Of a DNA stretch of 64,000 nucleotides, positions 35,416 to 44,023 are shown one piece after another (position 1 is the stretch's first letter; every line of letters starts with the position of its first letter). The DNA lies in NCBI GenBank assembly GCA_016713115.1, contig JADJPU010000001.1, positions 2,294,001 through 2,358,000 of the forward strand, given 5' to 3'. Under the pieces are notes generated by a model. The model had not been told where the DNA came from and did no database searches. It saw only the letters and a list, made by a program, of their open reading frames with translations. The position numbers and the translations under genes are program-made. This stretch comes from Cellvibrionales bacterium. GTDB lineage: Bacteria > Pseudomonadota > Gammaproteobacteria > Pseudomonadales > UBA7239.

Positions 35416-36966
35416 TCAGTTGATCGCCTTGCCTTCTTGCCAATAACGATCTTTCATCAAGCGTTTTTTGATTTTTCCTGTTTCTTCACGCGGCAATTCT
35501 TTCTCAAAATCAATGCTGCGCGGGCATTTAATCGAGCTAATTTTTGAGCGGCAGTACTCGATCAATTCTTTTTCTAGCTCCGCATCGGCTTCTTCCCAGC
35601 GCGCCGGCTGCACCACCGCCTTAACTTCTTCCCCCATTTCTGGGTGCGGCACACCAAACACAGCCACATCAAATACTTTAGGGTGTGTGATCAAACAATC
35701 TTCTGTTTCTTGCGGATAAATATTTACCCCGCCAGAAATAATCATGTAGGACTTGCGATCGGTGAGAAACAAATAGCCGTCGGCATCGAGATAACCAACA
35801 TCGCCAATTGTTGTCCAGCCGTCGCGAATCGTGATGGATTGCTTTTTATCTGCATCGCCGTGGTAATCGAAATGCGCGCCTTTAGAACAGTAAATTGTGC
35901 CTATTTCTCCTGCCGGCAATTCTTCACCGGTTTCGTCGTCCACGATGTGAACTTGTGCATCGACACATTTCCCCACCGTGCCAGGACGCGCCAACCACTC
36001 TTGCGGGCTAACCATAAAAATACCGTTGCGTTCAGAGCCAGAGTAAAACTCCCACAACACAGGCCCCCACCACGCCATGATTTGTTGCTTCACGGCTACT
36101 GGGCAAGGCGCAGCGCCGTGAATGGCAAATTTCATACTGGAAACATCATATTTTTCGCGCACTGCTTCAGGCAATTTCAACAAGCGCACAAACATAGTTG
36201 GCACCCATTGGCTGTACGCAATTTTGTATTTCTCAATCAATTGCAAAGCTTTTTCTTCATCAAATTTTTCCATGATGACAACAGTGGAGCCCAGACGATG
36301 ACAGCCTGTGGCAAAACCCAATGGCGCTGAGTGATACAGCGGCGAAGTTGATAAGGAAACCGTGTCGTGATTCACACCCATAAATTGTGCCAAACCCACT
36401 GAACGCACAATATCCGGTGCCTCACCCAAACCACCTTCACTCAGCGGAAACTTAATGCCTTTCGGCCTGCCTGTTGTGCCCGATGAATACAACATTTCAC
36501 GCCCTTCGGATTCATCGGCAATCGATGTTGTCCGCTGCGCAGCCAAGGCTTTTTCAAAAGATTGGAAGCCTTGCTGTTCACCATCAACCATGTAACAAGC
36601 TTTTACTTCAGGCAATTTCCCTAGCAACGGCTTCACTTTGTCAGCAAACTTTTCTGCCACGACCAAAACCTTGGCATGGCAGTTATTGATGATGTATTCC
36701 ATTTCATCCGTCTGTAAGTAATAGCTGATCGGTGTGAAATACAACCCTGCTCGTGTTGCGCCCCAAACGAGATCAAAAAAACGAATATGGTTATCTAACA
36801 AAAAGGCGATGTGGTCACCGCGCTGCAAACCGTGGCTGCGCATTAAATGCGCCACTTGATTAGACTGGGCTTCTAGCTGCCCAAACGAAACGGTTTCTCC
36901 TGTGCTCGCCATAATCACGGCGGGATGTTCTGGGCGATTTTTGGCATGAAAGTGTGGGTGCAACAT
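35416..36966 (-). CDS. Acyl-CoA synthetase (AMP-binding, FadD-like)
   Basis: A 516-residue adenylate-forming enzyme that activates a carboxylic acid as its CoA thioester. The P-loop is MLYSSGTTGRPKGIKFP, followed by LWEFYSGSERNG, IGDVGYLDADGYLFLTDRK and the catalytic Lys in TGKIKKRLMKD near the C-terminus. The overall pattern is nearer to bulky-substrate or steroid-type FadD enzymes than to E. coli FadD, but the acid cannot be assigned. It lies 30 bases after gtrA and 5 bases before the HAD gene in the same operon. Confidence 0.9.
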   Translation of the reverse strand: MLHPHFHAKNRPEHPAVIMASTGETVSFGQLEAQSNQVAHLMRSHGLQRGDHIAFLLDNHIRFFDLVWGATRAGLYFTPISYYLQTDEMEYIINNCHAKVLVVAEKFADKVKPLLGKLPEVKACYMVDGEQQGFQSFEKALAAQRTTSIADESEGREMLYSSGTTGRPKGIKFPLSEGGLGEAPDIVRSVGLAQFMGVNHDTVSLSTSPLYHSAPLGFATGCHRLGSTVVIMEKFDEEKALQLIEKYKIAYSQWVPTMFVRLLKLPEAVREKYDVSSMKFAIHGAAPCPVAVKQQIMAWWGPVLWEFYSGSERNGIFMVSPQEWLARPGTVGKCVDAQVHIVDDETGEELPAGEIGTIYCSKGAHFDYHGDADKKQSITIRDGWTTIGDVGYLDADGYLFLTDRKSYMIISGGVNIYPQETEDCLITHPKVFDVAVFGVPHPEMGEEVKAVVQPARWEEADAELEKELIEYCRSKISSIKCPRSIDFEKELPREETGKIKKRLMKDRYWQEGKAIN

Positions 36967-36996
36967 TGCTTTATCCTATGAAGGTTTATGAAAGTG

Positions 36997-37437
36997 TTAA
37001 TCCGGTATGACTTTCCGACCAAAAGTCAGGTATTTGTGCCCCAAAAAACTGCTAAACATCGGCACACCCATGCCTATCACATGCGCTATCTCTTTCGGGT
37101 GCCAGTTCCAATGAATAGCAGGAAACAGATGATCGGCCAACACCACGCTAACAATCAGCGTTTGCGCAATAGCGGCCAAAGTAACAAAAACAAACAGGGC
37201 AATTTCTTGCCATAGCGGACGAATGCCCTGCCCAAACACCTTGCGCTGATACATAAAAAAAGCAAAAACAGTTCCGATAATATAGGCAAGAACAATCGCG
37301 TATGAATATCCAACAAATGGATCCAGCAACAAGCGAGAAACAAAGTTGACTGCCGCCGCGGCTAAAGCAGAAAAAAAGAATCGCGCAAACTGGACAGATA
37401 AAAACTCGCCCACTAATTTTCGTAATGCTTTATCCAT
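36997..37437 (-). CDS. GtrA-family membrane protein
   Basis: The protein has 146 residues and four predicted membrane helices. It opens with VQFARFFFSALAAAAVNFVSRLLL and contains YIIGTVFAFFMYQRKVF and FLGHKYLTFGRK, the GtrA hallmarks. Family members flip or assist polyprenyl-phosphate-linked sugars across the inner membrane for surface glycan modification. It sits 5 bases after the FAD oxidoreductase gene. The glycosyltransferase that often accompanies this pair is absent. Confidence 0.88.
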   Translation of the reverse strand: MDKALRKLVGEFLSVQFARFFFSALAAAAVNFVSRLLLDPFVGYSYAIVLAYIIGTVFAFFMYQRKVFGQGIRPLWQEIALFVFVTLAAIAQTLIVSVVLADHLFPAIHWNWHPKEIAHVIGMGVPMFSSFLGHKYLTFGRKVIPD

Positions 37438-37442
37438 TTTAA

Positions 37443-38750
37443 TTATGCATCCGCAGCGTGCGCTGCTAAATCAGCCAGCTGTTTACCCACACGAATACTG
37501 TCTGTAATCGATCGATCTTGCGGGTAGTAATAACTGGTATCCGCCATAAAAAATCCGCCAATTGGGCTTTGCATAGGCGGCAGCGTACTGAGATAGGCTG
37601 GCGTACAAACCGGTTGCGCATAAAAATAACGCGAGATATGCAGCGCTTTGATCCAGCTTTCGTCAAAATTGGGATTTACATCGCGCAAACAGCGGATGGT
37701 TTCACTGCGAAATTGTTCGCTGTCCCAGCTGTATTTCACATGGTCTTGTGGCATGTAATAGGGAATGTAAACCACGGTATCTGGCAAAGGGTTCAGATTC
37801 GTGTATTCAATAATGCCAGGGATGCCGTACTGTGTGTCGGTGATGTTCAACCAAAAATACGGCGTGAGTGACTGCTTCAATTTCAGTTTTACTGTCACCA
37901 CACCTACATTGCGAATCGCCGCTAATTTTTGCAAATCTTCCTGCGGCAAATCTGGCACGATGCGCGCGACATAAGGTAGAGGAATGGTGGAAATCACCGC
38001 ATCAAATATCTGCGTTTCACCTTTCACGACCAAACCGGCAATACGCCCATCTTCCACTTGTATCTTGTCAATCGGCGTGCCGACATAAATATGTCCACCT
38101 CGCTTCCGAATGGCCTCCTCTATAGCTAGCAAAAAAACATCGGAGCCGCCTTCAAGGTAACCCAACTTCTCCTTGAATAGACTTTGGCGACTGTGCGCCA
38201 CACGCTGCACGCGCGCAGCTATCCATGCAGCAGACACTTCTTCTTTGAACTGATAAAACTTCAGTGATAACAGCGGCTCCCACAAAATCTTATACGCACG
38301 CTCACCTAGCATATTTTTTAGCCAAGTCGTTGCGGTTTTCTTATCCAGCGAAGAAAAATCTTTCAGGTGTTTACAGTACATAACCTGAGTGGCATAGCGA
38401 ATTTTTTCCAGCAAGGACAAGCCTGGAAATTTCAACAAGGCCAACGGCTCACCCCAGTTATGCAGTTTCTGCTGATGAAATACCCCCATACGGGTATTCA
38501 CCCAATGCAACTTGTCGGCAATGCCCAATTCTTCCAGTAGTTGAAAATAATCATAATCCGTCGTGCATAAAAAATGGAAAAACCGCTCGATAGGCAGACC
38601 ATCAAAATCAAACGAAGCTGACATGCCGCCCAAGCGATCACCGGCTTCAAATAAACTCACCTGATGCCCCTGCTTCAGCAAATGCCATGCAGCAGCCAAG
38701 CCCATCGGCCCTCCGCCCAACACTGCAATTTTCTTTTTCTCATTTATCAT
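37443..38750 (-). CDS. NAD(P)/FAD-dependent amine-oxidase-like oxidoreductase
   Basis: A 435-residue flavoprotein. The dinucleotide fold KKIAVLGGGPMGLAAAWHLLKQGHQVSLFEAGDRLGG (about 6-42) and a SFDFDGLPIERFFHFL block place it with protoporphyrinogen-oxidase, phytoene-desaturase and UDP-galactopyranose-mutase-like proteins. The FHFLCTTDYDYFQLLEELG segment is typical of a subfamily found beside glycosyltransferase and GtrA genes. The C-terminal FAD-contact region is PIGGFFMADTSYYYPQDRS. The reaction is unknown. It lies 9 bases after the SDR gene and 5 before gtrA, so tight coexpression is likely. Confidence 0.85.
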   Translation of the reverse strand: MINEKKKIAVLGGGPMGLAAAWHLLKQGHQVSLFEAGDRLGGMSASFDFDGLPIERFFHFLCTTDYDYFQLLEELGIADKLHWVNTRMGVFHQQKLHNWGEPLALLKFPGLSLLEKIRYATQVMYCKHLKDFSSLDKKTATTWLKNMLGERAYKILWEPLLSLKFYQFKEEVSAAWIAARVQRVAHSRQSLFKEKLGYLEGGSDVFLLAIEEAIRKRGGHIYVGTPIDKIQVEDGRIAGLVVKGETQIFDAVISTIPLPYVARIVPDLPQEDLQKLAAIRNVGVVTVKLKLKQSLTPYFWLNITDTQYGIPGIIEYTNLNPLPDTVVYIPYYMPQDHVKYSWDSEQFRSETIRCLRDVNPNFDESWIKALHISRYFYAQPVCTPAYLSTLPPMQSPIGGFFMADTSYYYPQDRSITDSIRVGKQLADLAAHAADA

Positions 38751-38759
38751 GGATTGGCT

Positions 38760-39710
38760 TCAGCGTTTGACAACAATTTTTGAATAAACAGGATGTGTAA
38801 AAGTTTCATTAATCGCCTGCAGAAAGGGCGTGGGCGTTACGCCAAATTCCTGTTCAATATCCACGCCCACAAAATAATCCCCAGCCGCCAAGGCATGCAG
38901 TTGCGCGCTGGTAAATGGCGGCTGCCGCATGATTTTTGCAGCTAACTGCAATAACACATCAAAGAAGCCGAAGGGAATACGCAGGATAATTGTACGCAAG
39001 GCTTTTATTTCTTTAATAGCCTTAATGATGGCGATGTAGTCTACATCCTCTTTGCCAACAATGTCATAAGCCAAACCTTCCCTACTGCTTTCCAAGCAAG
39101 CTAATAGCACGCGGCAAAAATCGCGGTTATACAGCGGCTGCCGAATAAACTTTCCATCACCTGGAATGGGGAAAATGGGCGTGCGCTCCATAAAGCGCGA
39201 CAGCCAACCAAAATGCTTAGGATCAAACCATCCGAACATCAAGGTCGGGCGCAAAATACAATGTGAAATACCAGACTGCTTGACTAGATTCTCTTGCGCG
39301 CGTTTGGTGCGTGTATACGCATCATCTGCCGCAGAATGCAGTACCGAAGAACTGACATGCAGCAAATACGGCACTTGGTGTTGTCGACAGGCAGCCAACA
39401 CCTGTTGCGTGGCAGCAATATTGTTGCGCTCAAACGCATCGTCGTGCAGCGCAGTGATTTGCGCGTGCAATTGAATCACGGCCTCGGCACCAGCAAAGCA
39501 CTGTTGCCACTCACCCGCTTCTGCCAAATCCGCACACAGCGTTTGTAAATCGGGGTTGAGTTTTACGGCTATCGCCAGATTTTCTGCGTGACGATCTATC
39601 GCCACCATATTGCGATAGCCCTTCTCGCGCAGCAGCAACAACAGATTCTGCCCCACCAAACCGGCAGCACCGGTGATGACAATTTTGCTCTGTGATGCGA
39701 GTGTGGGCAT
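38760..39710 (-). CDS. NAD-dependent epimerase/dehydratase-type SDR protein
   Basis: A 316-residue extended short-chain dehydrogenase. The nucleotide motif is ITGAAGLVGQNLLLLL (about 12-27), the catalytic Ser is in HVSSSVLHSA, and the position normally held by YxxxK reads DDAYTRTKRAQE (Tyr and Lys four apart), which fits. FGWFDPKHFGWLSRFMERTPIFPIPG is a substrate-domain segment. It heads the five-gene minus-strand operon. Family relatives modify sugars, steroids or isoprenoids. The divergent PhyH gene starts 200 bases away. Confidence 0.85.
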   Translation of the reverse strand: MPTLASQSKIVITGAAGLVGQNLLLLLREKGYRNMVAIDRHAENLAIAVKLNPDLQTLCADLAEAGEWQQCFAGAEAVIQLHAQITALHDDAFERNNIAATQQVLAACRQHQVPYLLHVSSSVLHSAADDAYTRTKRAQENLVKQSGISHCILRPTLMFGWFDPKHFGWLSRFMERTPIFPIPGDGKFIRQPLYNRDFCRVLLACLESSREGLAYDIVGKEDVDYIAIIKAIKEIKALRTIILRIPFGFFDVLLQLAAKIMRQPPFTSAQLHALAAGDYFVGVDIEQEFGVTPTPFLQAINETFTHPVYSKIVVKR

Positions 39711-39910
39711 AGCGGCCTAATTGCGAAAAAGCGAGCCATCATGCCGAAAGCGCACACTAAATTCAACGCAACAAAATGCCATAAATTCAATAGCTTGCGC
39801 CTTGAAAAGTGGTTGCCCCGCTCTTTGAATACATGGTAGCTTGACCAGCATCAATCCACGATTGGCCGCGCGCACTGCACAATAGCGCCGCCTGCCGATG
39901 AGAATGCACA

Positions 39911-40756
39911 ATGACCGCCGCCGCACCGTTCACATTGACCCGCCAACAAAAAAACTTCTTCGATACATTTGGTTATCTAGTGATTCCAGGTTTGCTGAAA
40001 AATTGCATTGAAGAGGTATCCACGGTCTTCAACCAACTGTTTGAGCACAACCCTGAAGAAGTGGTGGATTGGCGGCACGAAGCGCATTACATGAAATCGC
40101 GCCGTTTTTTATTGCAATTTATTGAGCGCCGCCCAGAGTTGTCCGCCCTGCTAGAACACCCTGTTATTGACGGTATTTTTTGCGACCTGTTGGGCACGGA
40201 TTATCTCTACCGCGCCAGCGACGGCAATATCTTCACTGGCGATACCTACTGGCACTCCGATTTGTACGGTGCATTCTTCAAATATCGCCATGTAAAAATT
40301 TTGCTGTATTTAGAGCCGCTGGATGCCAATAACGGCGGCTTTCGCGCCATCCCTGGCAGCCATTTATTTGGCGATAAATTCGCCAATTTATGTGAGCGCT
40401 ATGTGTGGAAACACGAGCAGCACCTCGGGCTAGAAAAAGACGATGTACCTAGCATCAGCATCCCCACCCAACCCGGCGATGCCTTGGTGTTTGACTACCG
40501 CCTCAAACATGCGACCAATCACACACAAGCTGATCGCAGGATGATGAGCATTTGCGCCTCGCAGCGTTTTGCGGATGAAGATCTGCCTGAACTCGCTAGA
40601 TTGACCCAAATGTATCTCGATATGGCCGGTGGCGGCGGTATCTACCACCCTCGCTTTACCGAACACGCCACCCCAGCCCAGCGCCAACACATGACGCAAT
40701 GTTTGGAAGCCTTTCAATACATTCAGGATGGGAAGCTCGGCAGCCCCGTAGCCTGA
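39911..40756 (+). CDS. Phytanoyl-CoA dioxygenase (PhyH) family protein
   Basis: The protein has 281 residues with the Fe(II)/2-oxoglutarate dioxygenase fold. The iron motif His-x-Asp is in DTYWHSDLYG (about 115-124), the distal His in LKHATNHTQADRR, and GGFRAIPGSHLFGD is the conserved core strand. Members hydroxylate phytanoyl-CoA, quorum signals, osmolytes or natural products, and which one applies is not decidable here. The preceding 200 bases hold divergent promoters. The 3' end overlaps msrA by 34 bases on the opposite strand. Confidence 0.86.
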   Translation: MTAAAPFTLTRQQKNFFDTFGYLVIPGLLKNCIEEVSTVFNQLFEHNPEEVVDWRHEAHYMKSRRFLLQFIERRPELSALLEHPVIDGIFCDLLGTDYLYRASDGNIFTGDTYWHSDLYGAFFKYRHVKILLYLEPLDANNGGFRAIPGSHLFGDKFANLCERYVWKHEQHLGLEKDDVPSISIPTQPGDALVFDYRLKHATNHTQADRRMMSICASQRFADEDLPELARLTQMYLDMAGGGGIYHPRFTEHATPAQRQHMTQCLEAFQYIQDGKLGSPVA

Positions 40757-41358
40757 TAAGTGATATTGGGGCAGTAGCCGGTAGGATTTTTGGTCAGATA
40801 TTGCTGGTGGTAAGGCTCGGCAAAATAGAACGACGGCGCGCTCAGAATCTCCGTGGAGATCTGCCCTGCGCCAACCTCATTCAAAGCCTGCTGATATTTT
40901 TCTGCACTCGCCAGTGCCGCTTGCAGTTGGCTGGCATCGAAGCAGTAAATCCCTGAGCGGTACTGCGTGCCGATGTCATTGCCCTGTCGCATACCCAAGG
41001 TTGGGTTATGCCCCTGCCAAAACACAGTCAGCAGTTGCTCAAAGCTAATGGTTGCCGGATCAAACACCACTTGCACCACTTCGTTATGCCCAGTCAACCC
41101 GCTGCACACTTCCTCGTACAACGGATTGGGCGTGAAGCCACCGGCATAGCCCACCGCCGTGGTGTAAACGCCAGCCAGTTGCCAATACTTCTTCTCCGCG
41201 CCCCAGAAGCAACCCATGCCAAACATGGCCAGTTGGTAGCCTCGCGGGAAAGGTGGCTGCATGGGCGCGCCTAAAACTGCGTGGTGCGCAGGCACCGGCA
41301 TCAGCGCGTTACGCCCTGGCAGCGCTTCGTTTGGCGATGGCATATGCAACATTTTCAT
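40723..41358 (-). CDS. msrA: Peptide-methionine (S)-S-oxide reductase MsrA
   Basis: MsrA repairs oxidised methionine in proteins. The 211 residues include GMGCFWGAEKKYW with the catalytic Cys50, VGYAGGFTPNPLYEEVCSG, GHNEVVQVVFDP and IGTQYRSGIY. About 40 residues precede the core, as in the long E. coli-type MsrA. The 136 bases upstream are very A/T-rich and should hold its promoter. SodB, another oxidative-stress enzyme, is close by, but a lyase gene lies between. Confidence 0.95.
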   Translation of the reverse strand: MKMLHMPSPNEALPGRNALMPVPAHHAVLGAPMQPPFPRGYQLAMFGMGCFWGAEKKYWQLAGVYTTAVGYAGGFTPNPLYEEVCSGLTGHNEVVQVVFDPATISFEQLLTVFWQGHNPTLGMRQGNDIGTQYRSGIYCFDASQLQAALASAEKYQQALNEVGAGQISTEILSAPSFYFAEPYHQQYLTKNPTGYCPNITYQATGLPSFPS

Positions 41359-41494
41359 ACATCACCTATAAATCAAATAAAAACAAATAGTTGCAAACTA
41401 TATCTAATGTTATTTATTGCTAATAGCACGAAGCAACCCAGTGCGAAACATTAATATAAATCAACATGTTATATATAAAACTTAATGTTAAACA

Positions 41495-42352
41495 TCAAAT
41501 TAATTGATTGGCTGAAATCGCCTGCTGCAACAGCAAAATACGCTCCGCCTCCGCTGCATGCAGATTCTCGATTAACTTGCCATCCAGTACCGCCATGCCC
41601 GAACCTTCGACCTCTGCCGCACGCCAAGCATCCAGCACTTTCTGCGCATGGGCAACTTCGCTAGGAGACGGAGCAAAAGTTTGATTGACCACCGCAATTT
41701 GATCGGGATGAATCAGCGACTTGCCATCAAACCCCAGCCACTTGCCCTGCTCACACACGGCTGCGAAGCTCTCAGCGTCACGAAAGTTCAAATACACGCC
41801 GTCGATAATATCGATGCCCGCACCGCGCGCCGCACACACACAGCGGCCGAGCGCGTACTGCAAACCCATGCGATCTGCTCGCGGCGGCACACGCAATTCT
41901 TTGGATAAATCCGATGTGCCCATCACCAACACCTGCAAGCGCGGGTGTGCCTGCGCAATGGCTTCTACATTCATCACACCGCGCGGCGTTTCTATCATCG
42001 CCCACAGTTGAATGTGTTCAGGCAGACGCGCAGCAACTGCTTGCACGGTTGCTGCTGTTTCTACTTTGGGCAACACGACAATTTTGGCCGCGCTGGCGGC
42101 ACAGGCCGTTAAATCATCTTCAAACCAAGGCGTACCTTGTGCATTGATGCGCACTACCACTTCGCGACGACCGAACCCGCCCGTGTTTACTGCCGCTACC
42201 GCCTGCTGGCGCGCTTCTGCTTTTGCTGTGGGCGATACGGCATCTTCCAGGTCAATCACGATGCAATCTGCCGGCAAGTTGCGCGCTTTTTCCAAGGCGC
42301 GCGCATTGTTAGCGGGCATATACAACACAGAGCGACGCGGTGTAATCAACAT
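41495..42352 (-). CDS. CitE/HpcH-family CoA-ester lyase
   Basis: The protein has 285 residues from the ATG at 42352, which follows AGGAT by 7 bases. An in-frame GTG at 42367 is less likely. The start ITPRRSVLYMPANNARALEKAR, the segment CIVIDLEDAVSPTAKAEAR with the Mg-binding residues, VRINAQGTPWFEDDL and MIETPRGVMN are CitE-like hallmarks. Stand-alone members cleave malyl-CoA, methylmalyl-CoA or citramalyl-CoA. No citrate lyase alpha or gamma gene is present, so a role as a free-standing lyase is more likely than citrate fermentation. Confidence 0.88.
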   Translation of the reverse strand: MLITPRRSVLYMPANNARALEKARNLPADCIVIDLEDAVSPTAKAEARQQAVAAVNTGGFGRREVVVRINAQGTPWFEDDLTACAASAAKIVVLPKVETAATVQAVAARLPEHIQLWAMIETPRGVMNVEAIAQAHPRLQVLVMGTSDLSKELRVPPRADRMGLQYALGRCVCAARGAGIDIIDGVYLNFRDAESFAAVCEQGKWLGFDGKSLIHPDQIAVVNQTFAPSPSEVAHAQKVLDAWRAAEVEGSGMAVLDGKLIENLHAAEAERILLLQQAISANQLI

Positions 42353-42390
42353 GAAAAAATCCTGCACATAAAAACCATACGTTCACAAAC

Positions 42391-42413
42391 AGAAACGCCC
42401 CTAATAAGGGGCG
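42391..42413 (-). terminator. Rho-independent terminator after sodB
   Basis: CGCCCC at 42396-42401 pairs with GGGGCG at 42408-42413, and on the minus strand it is followed by TTTCTGTTTG. It lies 30 bases past the sodB stop and separates sodB from the lyase gene downstream. Confidence 0.8.
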
Positions 42414-42443
42414 CTGCTGCTCGCGTTTTACTGCCAAGCAAAA

Positions 42444-43022
42444 TCAAGCAAAGTTTTTGGCCACAAAATCCCAGTTGACCAAGCTCCAGAACGATTCCAC
42501 ATACTTGGCGCGCAGGTTGCGGTAGTCGATGTAGTAAGCGTGTTCCCATACATCGCAGGTCAGCAAGGGTTTTTTGCCTTCAGTCAACGGGCAGCCAGCA
42601 GCACCCATGTTGACGATTTCCACTGAGCCATCGGCATTTTTTACCAACCACGTCCACGCGGAGCCGAAGTTGCCCACTGCCATGGTGCTGAATTTTTCTT
42701 TGAACGCGGCAAATGAACCGTAGGCTTTGTTGATGGCATCAGCCAATGCGCCAGTTGGCTCGCCGCCGCCGTTGGGCTTCATGCAGTTCCAGTAGAACGA
42801 GTGGTTCCAAATTTGCGCTGCGTTGTTGTAAACGCCACCTGATGAAGTTTTGATGATGTCTTCGAGGCTCTTACCTTCAAATTCTGTACCGGGCACCAAA
42901 TTGTTCAAGTTGGTGACATAAGCCTGATGGTGTTTGCTGTAGTGAAACTCCAGCGTTTCAGCAGAGATGTGCGGTGCCAGTGCGTCTTTTGCGTAAGGCA
43001 GTGCAGGTAATTCGAAGGCCAT
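42444..43022 (-). CDS. sodB: Superoxide dismutase [Fe]
   Basis: A cytoplasmic superoxide dismutase of 192 residues. Metal ligands lie in LEFHYSKHHQAY (His27), NHSFYWNCM, and DVWEHAYYIDYRN (Asp and His). The AQIWNHSFYWN stretch and the AFKEKFSTMAVGNFGSAW region are those of the iron type rather than MnSOD. GGAGA precedes the ATG. Iron limitation often represses it through a small RNA in relatives, but I see no clear pairing region. Confidence 0.96.
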   Translation of the reverse strand: MAFELPALPYAKDALAPHISAETLEFHYSKHHQAYVTNLNNLVPGTEFEGKSLEDIIKTSSGGVYNNAAQIWNHSFYWNCMKPNGGGEPTGALADAINKAYGSFAAFKEKFSTMAVGNFGSAWTWLVKNADGSVEIVNMGAAGCPLTEGKKPLLTCDVWEHAYYIDYRNLRAKYVESFWSLVNWDFVAKNFA

Positions 43023-43058
43023 GAGAGTTCTCCATTTAACTGTAAAAACAGGGGGCTG

Positions 43059-43178
43059 CTAGTCTACTAGTGATTGCCAGCCTGAGCTATCACCCCGGCA
43101 CCACCAAGCCCGCCCAGTTGTCACGCACAGTGCTGTAAGTGGAGGATCAGGGTATGTAGGTATCAGCCTTGAGGACAT
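43059..43178 (-). pseudogene. Probable remnant of a tyrosine integrase N-terminus next to tRNA-Cys
   Basis: A 39-codon frame starts at 43178, just after the two GTGGGTAT repeats and downstream of the tRNA-Cys 3' end in the same orientation. Its LTALCVTTGRAWW...GDSSGWQSL pattern loosely matches the LTAxxVxxAKPGxxxDGxGLYL opening of P4-type integrases, and then it stops. The rest of the integrase is absent. This is pattern recognition on a very short, degenerate frame, so treat it as a scar of a lost integrative element rather than a gene. Confidence 0.35.
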
Positions 43179-43196
43179 ACCCACAAAAATACCCAC
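43177..43196. repeat. Direct repeat GTGGGTAT x2 beside a tRNA locus
   Basis: On the minus strand two copies of GTGGGTAT are separated by four T, between tRNA-Cys and the integrase-like remnant. Repeats of this kind are common just before integrase start codons at tRNA-borne attachment sites. Only one flank is present, so no complete att pair can be shown. Confidence 0.5.
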
Positions 43197-43239
43197 ACAC
43201 TTGCCGGAAGTAAAGGAACTTTGGCGAACCAAGAGGAAC

Positions 43240-43284
43240 AAAGCCCGCAACTATTTAGTGTTAAATCAGTAAGTTACGGGCTTT
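43240..43284 (-). terminator. Long hairpin downstream of the tRNA genes
   Basis: Arms of 13 bases (AAAGCCCG plus TAACT, against AGTTGCGGGCTTT) pair with one U-G wobble around a 19-base loop. It lies 24 bases past the tRNA-Cys 3' end on the minus strand. There is no strong U-run after it, so it may be a processing or weak termination structure for the tRNA transcript. Confidence 0.5.
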
Positions 43285-43308
43285 TACGAACATCCCCGGA
43301 GGGGTAGA

Positions 43309-43382
43309 TGGAGGCGCGGGTCGGAATCGAACCGGCGTACGCGGAGTTGCAGTCCGCTACATGACCACTCTGCCACCGCGCC
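43309..43382 (-). tRNA. tRNA-Cys (anticodon GCA)
   Basis: The 74-base cloverleaf on the minus strand starts GGCGCGG and ends CCGCGCCTCCA, so CCA is encoded. The anticodon loop is ACTGCAACT, and the T-arm contains GGTTCGATTCC. It lies 4 bases after tRNA-Gly in the same transcript, the common Gly-Cys pairing of gammaproteobacteria. Confidence 0.96.
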
Positions 43383-43386
43383 AAAC

Positions 43387-43462
<76 letters not shown>

Positions 43463-43499
43463 GAAAAGTGACAGCCTTAAACAACAAGGCGAGCCGCGT

Positions 43500-43527
43500 A
43501 TTCTATGAGCAGATTGCTAATAGTCAA
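43500..43527 (-). promoter_or_regulatory. Sigma-70 promoter of the tRNA-Gly/tRNA-Cys operon
   Basis: On the minus strand TTGACT (43522-43527) is followed by 16 bases and TAGAAT (43500-43505). Just after the -10 comes a G/C-rich discriminator (ACGCGGCTCGCC), typical of stable-RNA promoters under stringent control. The tRNA-Gly 5' end lies about 38 bases downstream. Confidence 0.8.
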
Positions 43528-43537
43528 CAAAAACAAA

Positions 43538-44014
43538 CTACAACAATGGCTTAGACGAAAGAATAATGCCGTTGTTGTCTGCGTACAGGTATTCACCGTT
43601 GTTGATGGCTGCTCCCGCTATCTTTAGCGATACGCCAACATCACCCAAGCCGCGCCGCTCGGTTTTGAGCGGAATACAGCCCAGTGCATGCACGCCCAAA
43701 TCCATAGCGGCAATGGCATCCACATCGCGAATGGCACCGTAAATCACCACGCCGTTCCAGCCGTTCTGAACGGCGCTGGCGGCGATCAAATCGCCCATCA
43801 GGGCGCGGCGCAAGGAGCCACCCCCGTCCACCACCAATACCTTGCCCTGCCCCGCTGTGGCCAATTGCGCTTTCACCGCTGAGTTATCCTCAAAGCATTT
43901 CACGGTGACAATTTGCCCACCAAAAGCCTCGCGGCCGCCATAGCTAACAAACAGCGGCTCTAATACAGTGATGTCTTGCTCATGGGCATCACATAAATCG
44001 GGCGTGGAAATCAT
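43538..44014 (-). CDS. rraA: Regulator of ribonuclease E activity A
   Basis: RraA is a trimeric protein that binds the C-terminal part of RNase E and inhibits it. The 158 residues contain TPDLCDAHEQDITVLEPLF, the ring core VLVVDGGGSLRRALMGDLIA, GWNGVVIYGAIRDVDAI and ALGCIPLKTERRGLGDVGV, all standard. The methylthiotransferase-like aldolase relatives share the fold, but this length and the exact motifs fit RraA. It starts 9 bases after the Rieske gene. RNase E is at 59547 in this window. Confidence 0.95.
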   Translation of the reverse strand: MISTPDLCDAHEQDITVLEPLFVSYGGREAFGGQIVTVKCFEDNSAVKAQLATAGQGKVLVVDGGGSLRRALMGDLIAASAVQNGWNGVVIYGAIRDVDAIAAMDLGVHALGCIPLKTERRGLGDVGVSLKIAGAAINNGEYLYADNNGIILSSKPLL

Positions 44015-44023
44015 GTTTTCTCC

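Noticed and set aside
35644..36330. Plus-strand open frame of 228 codons inside the acyl-CoA synthetase gene
   Set aside because: Antisense shadow of a well-supported gene, with no ribosome site and no recognisable motif.
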